From Microbacterium sp. lyk4-40-TSB-66 (GTDB lineage: Bacteria; Actinomycetota; Actinomycetes; Actinomycetales; Microbacteriaceae), in contig NZ_JARVRW010000018.1 in NCBI RefSeq assembly GCF_030209475.1, positions 1-64,000 of the forward strand: a DNA stretch of 64,000 bases, given 5' to 3'. Below, piece by piece: positions 23,682 through 31,720 of this stretch; positions within the stretch are counted from its first letter, which is position 1; each line of letters starts with the position of its first letter. The translations under genes and the position numbers were made by a program. Under the pieces are notes generated by a model, which ran no database searches, was not told the DNA's origin, and saw nothing but the letters and a program-made list of their open reading frames with translations.

Positions 23682-25072
23682 TGTTCGATCTCCCGGTGCT
23701 GACCGGTGTGCGCCCGCGGACGGAGCCGCTCGCGTGGGAGATCCACGTCGCCGACCCGGCGCGGATCGAGGCGTACCGGGGGATCCGCCGCGACGTGTTC
23801 GTGCGCGAGCAGGGCTTGTTCGCGGGCCGCGACCACGACGACATCGACGATGACCCGCGCACCGTCGTGCTGGTCGCGGCGACGGCCGCCGGTGACGTTC
23901 TGGGTGGCGTCCGGCTGGCGCCGGCGACACCTCGCGACATCGGATGGTGGACGGGCAGTCGACTCGCGGTGCGCCGCGACGCCCGCAACGCCGGCGGAAT
24001 CGGCTCCGCCCTCGTGCGCGCCGCGTGCCGCGAGGCCGTCCAGCGAGGTGTGGTGCGGTTCGAGGCCACCGTCCAGGAGCGCAACGAACCGCTGTTCCGT
24101 CACCTGGGATGGGAGCGGTGGGGTCGGGCGACCGTGGCCGGCGCACCGCACGTGCGGATGCGGTGGCCCGTCGACCGGTTCGCCGCCCTCGTCGCAGCGA
24201 CGAAGGAACCGCTGGGCGACGTGCTGTCGGGCATCCGTGACGACCACCCCGAGGGACTCGGCGGCCCCGGCTGGGTCGGCGACGATGGCGCGCTCGTCCC
24301 GGGGACCGACGTCGTCGTCGCGACCGACGCGATCCTGCCCGCCCTCATCGACAAAGACCCGGAGTGGGCCGGATGGTGCGGCGTGCTCGTGAACGTCAAC
24401 GACCTGTCCGCGATGGGCGCGCGCGCCGTCGGGATCATGGATGCCGTGTCGGCGCCGACGGCGTCGACCGTGCGTCGGATCGTCTCGGGGTTGCGCAGCG
24501 CGGCCGTGGCGTGGGGCGTTCCCGTCCTCGGAGGCCACACGCAGTGGGGTGGTGCGTCCTCCCTCGCGGTGACCGCCCTCGGGCGCACCGACCACCCGGT
24601 GGCCGGCGGCGGTGGTCGATCGGGGCAGACGCTCGGGCTCGCCGTCGACCTGCACGGGGGATGGCGGCGCGGGTTCGAGGGCCGACAGTGGGATTCGACG
24701 TCGACACGCGGCGGCGCCGAGCTGCGCCACCTCGCCGGACTGGTGCCCGAGCAGCGCCCCGCAGCGGCGAAGGACGTGAGCATGGCCGGCATCGTCGGCA
24801 CCGCCGCGATGCTCGCCGAGTCGTCGGGCGCGGGCGCCCGTATCGATGTCGCCGCGATCCCCTCCCCGGAGGGCGTCGCGTTCGGCGACTGGCTGACCTG
24901 CTTCCCCGGCTTCGGCATGGTGACCGCCGGAGCCACGCCCCTGACCTCGCCGCTCGCGAGCTCGGCGACCATCGGCGAGCTCACGACGGGCTCGGGGGTC
25001 GTCCTGCGCTGGCCCGACGGCGTCGAGACCCCCGCCGTCGACGCCGGCGCCACCGGGCTCGGCAAGGCGTAA
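23681..25072 (+). CDS. GNAT acetyltransferase - AIR synthase-like fusion (MSMEG_0567/sll0787 family)
   Basis: 463 residues in two domains. Residues about 1-165 form a GNAT N-acetyltransferase (IRRDVFVREQGLF, then RLAVRRDARNAGGIGSALVRAA for acetyl-CoA binding, and FRHLGWERWG). Residues about 170-463 form an AIR synthase/PurM-like ATP-binding domain (GPGWVGDDGALVPG, VLVNVNDLSAMGARAVGI, VPVLGGHTQWGG, KDVSMAGIVGTAAML). In several bacteria these are two separate genes of the Nit1C cluster; here they are fused. The product of the reaction is not known; acyl transfer and ATP-dependent amide or phosphate chemistry are likely. Translationally coupled to the radical SAM gene (TGATG). Confidence 0.9.
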   Translation: MFDLPVLTGVRPRTEPLAWEIHVADPARIEAYRGIRRDVFVREQGLFAGRDHDDIDDDPRTVVLVAATAAGDVLGGVRLAPATPRDIGWWTGSRLAVRRDARNAGGIGSALVRAACREAVQRGVVRFEATVQERNEPLFRHLGWERWGRATVAGAPHVRMRWPVDRFAALVAATKEPLGDVLSGIRDDHPEGLGGPGWVGDDGALVPGTDVVVATDAILPALIDKDPEWAGWCGVLVNVNDLSAMGARAVGIMDAVSAPTASTVRRIVSGLRSAAVAWGVPVLGGHTQWGGASSLAVTALGRTDHPVAGGGGRSGQTLGLAVDLHGGWRRGFEGRQWDSTSTRGGAELRHLAGLVPEQRPAAAKDVSMAGIVGTAAMLAESSGAGARIDVAAIPSPEGVAFGDWLTCFPGFGMVTAGATPLTSPLASSATIGELTTGSGVVLRWPDGVETPAVDAGATGLGKA

Positions 25073-25106
25073 CGCAACCTCATTCCGGTCGAAACCAATC
25101 CGAAAC
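25069..25106 (+). promoter_or_regulatory. GlnR-like box array inside the nitrilase cluster
   Basis: GTAAC at 25069, TCATT at 25080, GAAAC at 25091 and GAAAC at 25102 are spaced exactly 11 bases apart. Three of four boxes match the GlnR consensus. The array overlaps the stop codon of the fusion gene and sits 71 bases before the MSMEG_0572-like gene, in the only sizeable gap at the front of the cluster. An internal nitrogen-controlled promoter is likely if GlnR exists in this organism. Confidence 0.45.
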
Positions 25107-25176
25107 GCCTGCACGCGAGCCTGGTAATCAGACATTCGCTCCATCCCCGGCTCCACCCGACGCGAAGGACACGAAC

Positions 25177-25704
25177 ATGACCACCGACCTCGACGCCCAG
25201 ATCGCGGAGAACATCGCCACGTCCCTCGGCGAGATCCCGCACCCCTCGCTCCCCAAGGGCAGCAACATCTACGGCTCGACCAAGCTCTTCCCCGACTTCC
25301 AGGCCGAGGACGGCGAGACCTACTTCACGCTCATCCACGGCATCCCGCACGAGTCGTCGGTCAGCTTCGTCGCGATCCTCCAGGCCACGCGGGCCCTGCG
25401 CAAGGGCTTCGAATCAGCCATCTACCTCTACGGACCGGGCACGCTCGCCGCTGCCGCCAACCGCGGCTTCCCGACCACGGGAGACGCGGGCTTCCCGGGC
25501 GAGCTCAACATGAACAACTCGCTCGAGACGTTCATCAAAGAGGGCGGCACGGTCTACTGCTGCCGTTTCGGTCTGGCGCTGCACGGCATCCGGGAAGAAG
25601 ACCTCATCGAGGGCGTCATCCCCGCGCACCCGCTCGACGTGCAGGACGCGTTGATCTACTACGCGCGCAAGGGCGCGATCATCAACTCGACCTACAACCT
25701 GTAA
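25177..25704 (+). CDS. MSMEG_0572/Sll0783-family nitrogen starvation response protein
   Basis: 175 residues, soluble. It begins MTTDLDAQIAENIATSLG and has the conserved-looking STKLFPDFQAEDGETYFTL, GFESAIYLYGPGTLAAAANRG (read as two parts) and GGTVYCCRFGLALHGI with a Cys-Cys pair. The cyanobacterial homologue Sll0783 is induced in nitrogen starvation; the fold recalls DsrE-like proteins but I do not claim it. GAAGGAC precedes the ATG. It is followed after eight bases by the nitrilase gene. Confidence 0.9.
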   Translation: MTTDLDAQIAENIATSLGEIPHPSLPKGSNIYGSTKLFPDFQAEDGETYFTLIHGIPHESSVSFVAILQATRALRKGFESAIYLYGPGTLAAAANRGFPTTGDAGFPGELNMNNSLETFIKEGGTVYCCRFGLALHGIREEDLIEGVIPAHPLDVQDALIYYARKGAIINSTYNL

Positions 25705-25712
25705 GGCCCGTC

Positions 25713-26615
25713 ATGTCGATCACCGTCGCCTCCGTCTCGGCGAACTTCACCCGGGATCTGGAGCAGAACTACGCCCTCGTCGCCGACCTCATCGGTCAGG
25801 CGCGGGCCGAGGGGGTGTCGTTCATGGCGTTCCCCGAGGCCGCCCTCGGCGGCTACCTCTCGTCGCTCGGCAACCACGGCGACACCATCAAGACGACGAC
25901 GCGCTCGATGCCGCCGGCGATCCGCCTCGACGGCCCCGAGCTCGCCCGGGTGCAGGAACTCGCGGGCGACATGGTGCTCACCATCGGGTTCTGCGAGCTC
26001 GCCGACGACGGGGAGACGCGGTACAACGCCGCGGTCTGCCTGGACGGGCGGAACATCTACGGGTCGTACCGCAAGGTGCATCAGCCGTTGGGCGAGAACA
26101 TGTCGTACTCGGCCGGCGACACCTACCGGGCGTTCGACACCCCGGTCGGACGGGTCGGCATGCAGATCTGCTACGACAAGGCGTTCCCCGAGGCGGCGCG
26201 CATGCTCGCCCTCGACGGCGCCGAGATCGTCGTGAGCATGTCGGCGTGGCCCGCCGCCCGCACCGCCACAGCCGAGAACCTGCAGGACGACCGGTGGACG
26301 TACCGGTTCAACCAGTTCGACATCGCACGGGCCCTCGACAACCAGGTGTTCTGGATGGCATCCAACCAGTCGGGCACCTTCGGGTCACTGCGCTACGTCG
26401 GCAACGCGAAGGTCGTCGACCCCGGCGGCAACATCCTCGCCACGACGCTACTCGGAACGGGCCTCGCGATCGCCGAGATCGACGTCGCCGAGACCTTCCG
26501 CGCGATGCGCGGGGGGATGTTCCACCTGCGCGATCGTCGTGCCGACGTGTACGGCCCGGTCGCGGCCCTCGACGGCGCCCACGTCGACGGATGGCGGGAG
26601 CTCGCACATGCCTGA
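25713..26615 (+). CDS. Nit6803/Nit1-family nitrilase (carbon-nitrogen hydrolase)
   Basis: 300 residues. The full nitrilase-superfamily triad is present: Glu42 in AFPEAALGGYL, Lys121 in SYRKVHQPLGE and Cys153 in GMQICYDKAFPE. The family hydrolyses nitriles to acids and ammonia, and in Nit1C-bearing bacteria is tied to cyanide use. The real substrate here is unknown. It overlaps the next gene by eight bases. A second nitrilase-fold gene at 28185 in the same cluster lacks the catalytic residues, so this copy is the only one that can be an active hydrolase. Confidence 0.93.
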   Translation: MSITVASVSANFTRDLEQNYALVADLIGQARAEGVSFMAFPEAALGGYLSSLGNHGDTIKTTTRSMPPAIRLDGPELARVQELAGDMVLTIGFCELADDGETRYNAAVCLDGRNIYGSYRKVHQPLGENMSYSAGDTYRAFDTPVGRVGMQICYDKAFPEAARMLALDGAEIVVSMSAWPAARTATAENLQDDRWTYRFNQFDIARALDNQVFWMASNQSGTFGSLRYVGNAKVVDPGGNILATTLLGTGLAIAEIDVAETFRAMRGGMFHLRDRRADVYGPVAALDGAHVDGWRELAHA

Positions 26616-26907
26616 GATGCGCTTCGCCGTCCGCTGGCCCGACGGTGCCGAGTCCTCGCACTACTCGCCCAGTCTCGTGATTTACGACTACCTCGCCTCC
26701 GGCTCCCGCTACGGCGTCGCCGACTTCGTCGCGCGCGCCGGGGATGCTCTGGATGCCGCGGGCGAGCGCGTGCGGGCCGCGTACGGCTTCGCCTGCACCT
26801 CGGCGATGGCGTCCCGTGACGAGATCGTGCGGACGGCCGCCGCCTACCCGGAGGGGGAGGTCACCGTATTGCGCATGGAGCCGCCCCTCCCCAGGGAGGC
26901 ATCGTGA
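26608..26907 (+). CDS. MSMEG_0570-family nitrogen starvation response protein
   Basis: 99 residues, soluble. It begins MPEMRFAVRWPDGAESSHYS, continues with YDYLASGSRYGVADFVARAG and ends with a conserved-looking FACTSAMASRDEI segment bearing one Cys. Function unknown. It is a small fixed member of the Nit1C cluster. It overlaps the nitrilase gene by eight bases and the monooxygenase gene by four (GTGA). Confidence 0.88.
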   Translation: MPEMRFAVRWPDGAESSHYSPSLVIYDYLASGSRYGVADFVARAGDALDAAGERVRAAYGFACTSAMASRDEIVRTAAAYPEGEVTVLRMEPPLPREAS

Positions 26908-28160
26908 TTCCCGTGGCGCTGCAACCGGGCGCCCACTACCCGGCCGTCATCGTGGGCGGCGGACAGGCGGGGCTCTCGGTGAGCCGGCACCTCGCGCAAG
27001 CGGGAGTGCATCACGTCGTCATCGAGCGCGAGACCGCGGCGCACGAGTGGCGCGACGGGCGATGGGACAATTTCACCCTGGTGACACCCAACTGGCACTG
27101 CCGGCTGCCCGGCTACGCCTATGACGGGCCCGACCCCGACGGGTTCATGACCCGCGACGAGGTCTACGCGTGGGTGCGCGCCTTCGCCGACACGTTCGAC
27201 GCCCCTCTGGCCGAGGGGGTGGAGGTGCACCGCGTCGATCGCCGCGACGACGGGGTGTTCGTCGTACAGACGAGCGCGGGGACCATCACGGCCGACACGG
27301 TGACATCCGCCACCGGCGGGTACCACCGCCCGATCACGCCCTCCTGGGCCGCCGACATCCCCGACCGCATCGTGCAGATGCACTCGCACCACTACCGCAA
27401 CGCCGGACAGCTGCCCGGCTCGGTGCTCGTCGTGGGCACGGGGCAATCCGGCACGCAGATCGCCGAAGACCTTCACCTCGAGGGGCGTCAGGTGCACCTG
27501 GCCGTGGGGCGCGCGCCGCGCGTCGCCCGGTTCTACCGGGGACGCGATTGCATGACGTGGCTCGCCGACATGGGCGTGTACGACGTGCCCGCGGGAGTGC
27601 AGGCCGCCGCCAAGCGCGCCGCGACCAACCATTACGTCACAGGGCGCGACGGCGGCCGCGACATCGACCTGCGCGTGTTCGCGACGCAGGGGATGCGGCT
27701 GCACGGGCGTGCGACGGGGATCGCCGACGGAGTGCTCGCCTTCGACGACAGCCTGACCGCCAACCTCGACCACGCCGACTCGGTCGCCGAGTCGATCAAG
27801 AACGACATCGACGCCTTCATCGCCCGCGAAGGGATCGACGCCCCGTTCGAACCGCGTCGCGGCGCGGCGTGGACGCCCCCGCCCGGCCCCACCCGGCTCG
27901 ACCTCGCCGAGGTGGATGCCGTCGTGTGGGCCATCGGATTCCGCGCCGACTGGTCGTGGCTGGGCGAGCTCGACGTGCTCGACGCGAGCGGCCACCCGGT
28001 CCATGAACGCGGAGCGACGGCGGTGCCGGGCTTCTCGTTCGTCGGCCTCCCGTGGTTGCACACGTGGGGGTCGGGGCGGTTCCACGCGATCGCCCGAGAC
28101 GCCGAGCACGTCGCGGGGCAGGTCGTCGCGGCGTCGCAGGGAGTCCTCGCGGTGCGCTGA
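26904..28160 (+). CDS. MSMEG_0569-family flavin-dependent oxidoreductase
   Basis: 418 residues, class B flavin monooxygenase-like. The FAD site is PAVIVGGGQAGLSVSRHL near the N terminus and the NADPH site is VLVVGTGQSGTQIAEDL near residue 173. A C-terminal AIGFRADWSWLGELDV segment closes the FAD domain. The N-terminal DNFTLVTPNWHCRLPGY is typical of the family. The gene occurs in all Nit1C-type clusters I know of; its substrate is unknown but is presumably made or used by the radical SAM, GNAT/AIR or nitrilase proteins. GTG start by overlap. Confidence 0.9.
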   Translation: MIPVALQPGAHYPAVIVGGGQAGLSVSRHLAQAGVHHVVIERETAAHEWRDGRWDNFTLVTPNWHCRLPGYAYDGPDPDGFMTRDEVYAWVRAFADTFDAPLAEGVEVHRVDRRDDGVFVVQTSAGTITADTVTSATGGYHRPITPSWAADIPDRIVQMHSHHYRNAGQLPGSVLVVGTGQSGTQIAEDLHLEGRQVHLAVGRAPRVARFYRGRDCMTWLADMGVYDVPAGVQAAAKRAATNHYVTGRDGGRDIDLRVFATQGMRLHGRATGIADGVLAFDDSLTANLDHADSVAESIKNDIDAFIAREGIDAPFEPRRGAAWTPPPGPTRLDLAEVDAVVWAIGFRADWSWLGELDVLDASGHPVHERGATAVPGFSFVGLPWLHTWGSGRFHAIARDAEHVAGQVVAASQGVLAVR

Positions 28161-28172
28161 GCGGCCACCGCG

Positions 28173-28178
28173 TACGCT
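28173..28178 (+). promoter_or_regulatory. TACGCT -10 box, possible leaderless promoter inside the nitrilase cluster
   Basis: TACGCT is followed by six bases and the ATG at 28185. It would allow the pseudo-nitrilase, glycosyltransferase and ligase genes to be transcribed apart from the upstream genes. Confidence 0.5.
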
Positions 28179-28184
28179 CGAGAA

Positions 28185-29042
28185 ATGGCATCCGTCACGA
28201 TGGCTGCGGTGGCGGCACACTTCGGCCGGGACGTCGAGCGCACGCTCGCGAAGCTCCCCGGCATCGTCGAGGACGCGCGCGGGCGCGGGACCGACCTGCT
28301 CGTGCTCCCGGACGCCACGATCGGCGGCTACCTGCTCGACCTGCACCACCCGGTCGGCGAGGGCGACGGCATCCCTCATGCGGTCGAGATCGACGGACCG
28401 GAGGTGGCGGCGATCGTCGAGCTCGCGGGCGACATGACCGTGTGCGTCGGGATCGCCGAGCGCGCGGTCGAAGACGGCGAGGAGCGGCTCTACAACGCAG
28501 CGGTCTGCGTCAGCGGCGACGGCGTGCTGGGCGTGCACCGCAAGGTGCACCTGCCGCTGGGGGAGTCGGAGGTCTACGCGCCCGGCGACGATTTCCGCGC
28601 GTTCGACACTCCCGTCGGGCGGATCGGCATGCTCATCGACTTCGACAAGACCTTCCCCGAGGCCGCGCGCTCGGTCGCGCTCGACGGCGCGCAGATCATC
28701 GCGTGCCTGAGCGCGTGGCCGGCCAGTGTGACCGACCGGTCGGATCGCATCCGCAACGACCGTCAGGCCCACCTGTTCGACCTGTACGACTGCGCGCGCG
28801 CCGCCGAGAACCAGGTGTACCTGGTGTCGTCGAATCAGACGGGTGTGCTCGGCGGACTGCGCTTCCTCGGTCAGGCGAAGGTCGTCGACCCCGCCGGCGA
28901 GATCATCGCGAAGACCTGGGCGAAGGGCGGCCTCGCCGTCGCCGAAGCCGACGTCTCGGCCGACATCATCCGGGCGCGGCGCTCTCTCAACCACCTCGCC
29001 CAGCGGGCCGAGCACGCGTACCGGCTGAGCGCCCCGGCGTAG
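28185..29042 (+). CDS. Nitrilase-fold protein lacking the catalytic Glu and Cys (probable pseudoenzyme)
   Basis: 285 residues, clearly homologous to the nitrilase at 25713 along its whole length (DARGRGTDLLVLPDATIGGYL, YNAAVCVSG, GRIGMLIDFDKTFPEAAR, AWPASVTDR, SSNQTGVLGGLRFLGQAKVVDP). At the catalytic positions Glu is Asp43 (LPDATIGG), Lys120 is kept (HRKVHLPLGE), and the nucleophile Cys is Asp152 (GMLIDFDK). Without the Cys, thioester chemistry is not possible. It may be a regulatory or structural partner of the active paralogue, or may bind its substrate. The gene is intact and in normal codon use, so it is under selection and not decayed. It starts with ATG after a TACGCT box. Confidence 0.88.
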   Translation: MASVTMAAVAAHFGRDVERTLAKLPGIVEDARGRGTDLLVLPDATIGGYLLDLHHPVGEGDGIPHAVEIDGPEVAAIVELAGDMTVCVGIAERAVEDGEERLYNAAVCVSGDGVLGVHRKVHLPLGESEVYAPGDDFRAFDTPVGRIGMLIDFDKTFPEAARSVALDGAQIIACLSAWPASVTDRSDRIRNDRQAHLFDLYDCARAAENQVYLVSSNQTGVLGGLRFLGQAKVVDPAGEIIAKTWAKGGLAVAEADVSADIIRARRSLNHLAQRAEHAYRLSAPA

Positions 29043-29075
29043 CCGCGCGGCGAGGGCTGCGCAGGAAGGACGACC

Positions 29076-30185
29076 ATGCGCATCGCGCAGCTGACTTACT
29101 CGACGAAGCCCCGCGGCGGAGTCGTGCACACCCTCGCGCTCGCAGAAGCGCTCGCCGCGCGCGGCCACGAGGTCGAGGTGTGGACCCTCGGGCGCGGCGA
29201 CGACACCGCCTTCTTCCGGCCCGTCGACCCGCGCGTGAACCTGCGTGTCGTGCCGTTCCCGGCGCAGGAGGGCGAAGGGGTGGGTGAGCGGATCGAGCGC
29301 TCGATCGACCTGATGGCCACTGCGCTGGAGGCGCGGGCCGACATCGTCCACGCGCAGGACTGCATCTCGGCGAACGCGGCGCTGCGCCGCGGCATCCCCG
29401 TCGTCCGCACGATCCACCACCTCGACACCTTCACGACGCCGCAGCTGGTGGCGTGCCACGACCGCGCGGTCATCGAGCCGGTCGCCAGACTGTGCGTCTC
29501 GCAGGCGGTCTCGCGCGAGGTCGAGCAGGCCTACGGCGTGCACCCCGAGGTCATCGCCAACGGCGTGGATGCCGAGCGCTTCGGCGTGGCATCCGGACCC
29601 ACGGCGGCGGGTGCGCGCGAGAGCTGGCGGGCGCGGTTGGGTGACTACGTGCTCGCGCTGGGCGGCATCGAGCCGCGCAAGGGCTCGATCGACCTCCTCG
29701 ACGCGTTCGCCCGGGTGCGCGACGCCCATCCGCACGTCCGATTGGTGTTCGGCGGCGGCGAGACGCTGTTCGACTACCGCGAGTACCGCGAGCGGTTCGA
29801 GGCCCGGGCCCTCGAACTCGGCATCCATCCCACCGTGCTGGGTCCGGTCGACGACGACGCGCTGCCCGCGCTCGTGGCCGCCGCACGTGCCCTGGCGTTC
29901 GTGTCGACCAAGGAAGGATTCGGGCTCGCTGCGATGGAGGCGCTGGCGGCGTCGACGCCCGTCGTCGCGCGGGATCTGCCGGTGATCCGCGAGGTGTTCG
30001 GCGACACCGTGCTGTATGCCTCGACCCCCGGCGAGATCGCCGGTCGCCTCGACGCGGTGCTGCGCGGCGCGACCGAGACCGATACGGCCGGCGGAGTGGC
30101 TCTCGCGCGCGCCCACACCTGGGATCGAGCGGCCCGGGCCCACGAGGAGTTCTACACCCGCGTACCGGAGCGGACCACGCGATGA
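29076..30185 (+). CDS. MSMEG_0565-family glycosyltransferase (GT4)
   Basis: 369 residues, GT-B fold. The N-terminal domain starts MRIAQLTYSTKPRGGVVHTL. The donor-binding domain has LGGIEPRKGSIDLLDAF and the retaining-GT4 E-x7-E pattern in KEGFGLAAMEALAASTPVV. The donor and acceptor are unknown. The family is a regular member of actinobacterial Nit1C-type clusters, which suggests the pathway yields a glycosylated small molecule or a glycosyl-nitrile. AGGAAGGA precedes the ATG. It overlaps the ligase gene by four bases. Confidence 0.9.
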   Translation: MRIAQLTYSTKPRGGVVHTLALAEALAARGHEVEVWTLGRGDDTAFFRPVDPRVNLRVVPFPAQEGEGVGERIERSIDLMATALEARADIVHAQDCISANAALRRGIPVVRTIHHLDTFTTPQLVACHDRAVIEPVARLCVSQAVSREVEQAYGVHPEVIANGVDAERFGVASGPTAAGARESWRARLGDYVLALGGIEPRKGSIDLLDAFARVRDAHPHVRLVFGGGETLFDYREYRERFEARALELGIHPTVLGPVDDDALPALVAAARALAFVSTKEGFGLAAMEALAASTPVVARDLPVIREVFGDTVLYASTPGEIAGRLDAVLRGATETDTAGGVALARAHTWDRAARAHEEFYTRVPERTTR

Positions 30186-31621
30186 CCGGGCGCACGTTCT
30201 CGGCGATCCTCGCCGACCGTGCCACGGCCGATCCCGGCGAGCCCCTCGTCGTCGACGCAGCGGGGGTCATGACGGCGGCGGAGCTGGATGCCGCCGCTTC
30301 GGCACTCGCGCACGAGCTCATCGCCCGAGGGGTCGGCCGCGATGACACGGTGGCGGTGTCGATGCCGAACGGGTGGGACTTCGTCATCGCGTGCTTCGGA
30401 ATCTGGCGCGCGGGCGCCACTCCGCAGCCGCTCTCACCCGACCTCACCACCGCGGTGCGGGCGGACCTCGAACGGATCGCCCCGCCGGCGGCGGCGATCG
30501 GATCGCCCCCCGCCTCGGCCGGCGTCGCGTGGCTCCCCGACGTGGACCTCCCGCCCCGGGAGGGGAGCCTGCCCGACGTGGCGGCCGCCTGCTGGAAGGC
30601 CCCGGCCACCTCGGGATCCACGGGGCGACCCAAGATCGTGCGGGCCGCGGCATCCGCGACGCTCGATACCTCGCATCCCGTCGCCGCCTTCCTTCCGCAG
30701 CGGGCGACGCAGGTCGTCGCCGGTCCGCTGTGGCATTCCGCGGTGTTCACCTACGCGTTCCGCGGCCTGCTGACCGGCCACCGGCTCGTCATCCTCGACC
30801 GCTTCGACCCCGCCCGGTGGGTCGCCGCCGTCGAGCAGCACGGTGCCACCTGGGGGCTGCTCGTGCCGACCATGATGGCGCGGCTCCTCCGCCTCCCGCC
30901 GGCGGAGCGGGCGGTCGAGCGGGTCGCGAGCATCGAGCGGGTGCTGCACATGGGAGCGCCCTGCGCGCCCGCGCTCAAACGGGCGTTCCTCGAATGGCTC
31001 GGGCCGCAGCGCGTCGACGAGGTGTACGCCGGCAGCGAGTCGAACGGCCTCACCCACCTCACCGGGACGGAGTGGCTCTCCCGGCCCGGCAGCGTCGGGC
31101 GGCCGATCGGCGGAACCCGCCTCCGCATCCGCGATCCCCGCGGCCGCGACCTTCCGGCAGGCGAGAACGGTCTGGTGTGGATGCGACGCGGCGACGCGTC
31201 CGCCTACGCGTACGTCGGCGCGGTCTCGCGGCGCGACGAGGAAGGGTGGGACACGCTCGGCGACATCGGTCACGTGGATGCCGACGGCTATCTGTACCTG
31301 CATGACCGCGCCGACGATCTCATCAACCGCGGCGGTGACAAGATCGCTCCCGCCCTCGTGGAGGCGGCGTTGGAATCGCACCCGCACGTCGAGGAGGCCG
31401 TCGCCTTCGGCGTGGCCGACGACGAGCTCGGACAGGTGGTCCACGCCGCCGTGCGGCTCGTCGACGGCGCATCGCCGCCGGAGGTCCTGGCGCACGCGCG
31501 CTCCCGCCTGGGTCGCCGCGCACCGGTGGCACTCCACGTGACGGCCGAGCCGCTGCGCAACGACGCCGGCAAGGTGCGACGGGCCGCTCTCGCGCTGCGG
31601 TTCGCGCCAGCGCACAACTGA
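30182..31621 (+). CDS. AMP-binding acyl-CoA/acyl-acid ligase of the nitrilase cluster
   Basis: 479 residues, ANL superfamily: activates a carboxylate as acyl-AMP and passes it to CoA or another acceptor. Motifs: P-loop ATSGSTGRPKIV, YAGSESNGLTHL, GDIGHVDADGYLYLHDRADDLINRGG (read as GDIGHVDADGYLYL then DRADDLINRGGDKI), and the catalytic Lys464 in RNDAGKVRRA. It is shorter than most acyl-CoA synthetases in the N-terminal half. It is the last gene of the cluster, coupled to the glycosyltransferase (ATGA). A role in activating an acid made by the nitrilase is plausible, but not shown by sequence. Confidence 0.88.
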   Translation: MTGRTFSAILADRATADPGEPLVVDAAGVMTAAELDAAASALAHELIARGVGRDDTVAVSMPNGWDFVIACFGIWRAGATPQPLSPDLTTAVRADLERIAPPAAAIGSPPASAGVAWLPDVDLPPREGSLPDVAAACWKAPATSGSTGRPKIVRAAASATLDTSHPVAAFLPQRATQVVAGPLWHSAVFTYAFRGLLTGHRLVILDRFDPARWVAAVEQHGATWGLLVPTMMARLLRLPPAERAVERVASIERVLHMGAPCAPALKRAFLEWLGPQRVDEVYAGSESNGLTHLTGTEWLSRPGSVGRPIGGTRLRIRDPRGRDLPAGENGLVWMRRGDASAYAYVGAVSRRDEEGWDTLGDIGHVDADGYLYLHDRADDLINRGGDKIAPALVEAALESHPHVEEAVAFGVADDELGQVVHAAVRLVDGASPPEVLAHARSRLGRRAPVALHVTAEPLRNDAGKVRRAALALRFAPAHN

Positions 31622-31670
31622 TCCACAGGGGCGGTGCTTCCCGGCCGGCTCACCGTCGCGCATGGGATAC

Positions 31671-31699
31671 TTGTCCCGATACATCTCTGTATCGAAAAT
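31671..31699 (+). promoter_or_regulatory. Promoter with an inverted repeat in the spacer, upstream of the RND gene
   Basis: TTGTCC (31671-31676) and GAAAAT (31694-31699) are separated by exactly 17 bases. The spacer contains CGATAC-n6-GTATCG (31677-31694 including one base of the -10), a perfect inverted repeat. A further GATAC lies at 31666. This is where a TetR/MarR-type repressor of an exporter would bind. No regulator gene is next to it. Confidence 0.6.
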
Positions 31700-31720
31700 C
31701 CGACCCCCGAAGGGTGCTTC

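Noticed and set aside
28185..29042. Pseudogene interpretation of the second nitrilase-fold gene
   Set aside because: The frame is intact, codon use is normal, most family motifs are kept, and it has its own start signals; only catalytic residues differ.
26844..30143. 1099-residue minus-strand open frame across the nitrilase cluster
   Set aside because: Antisense to five overlapping genes with clear families; composition is that of a shadow frame.
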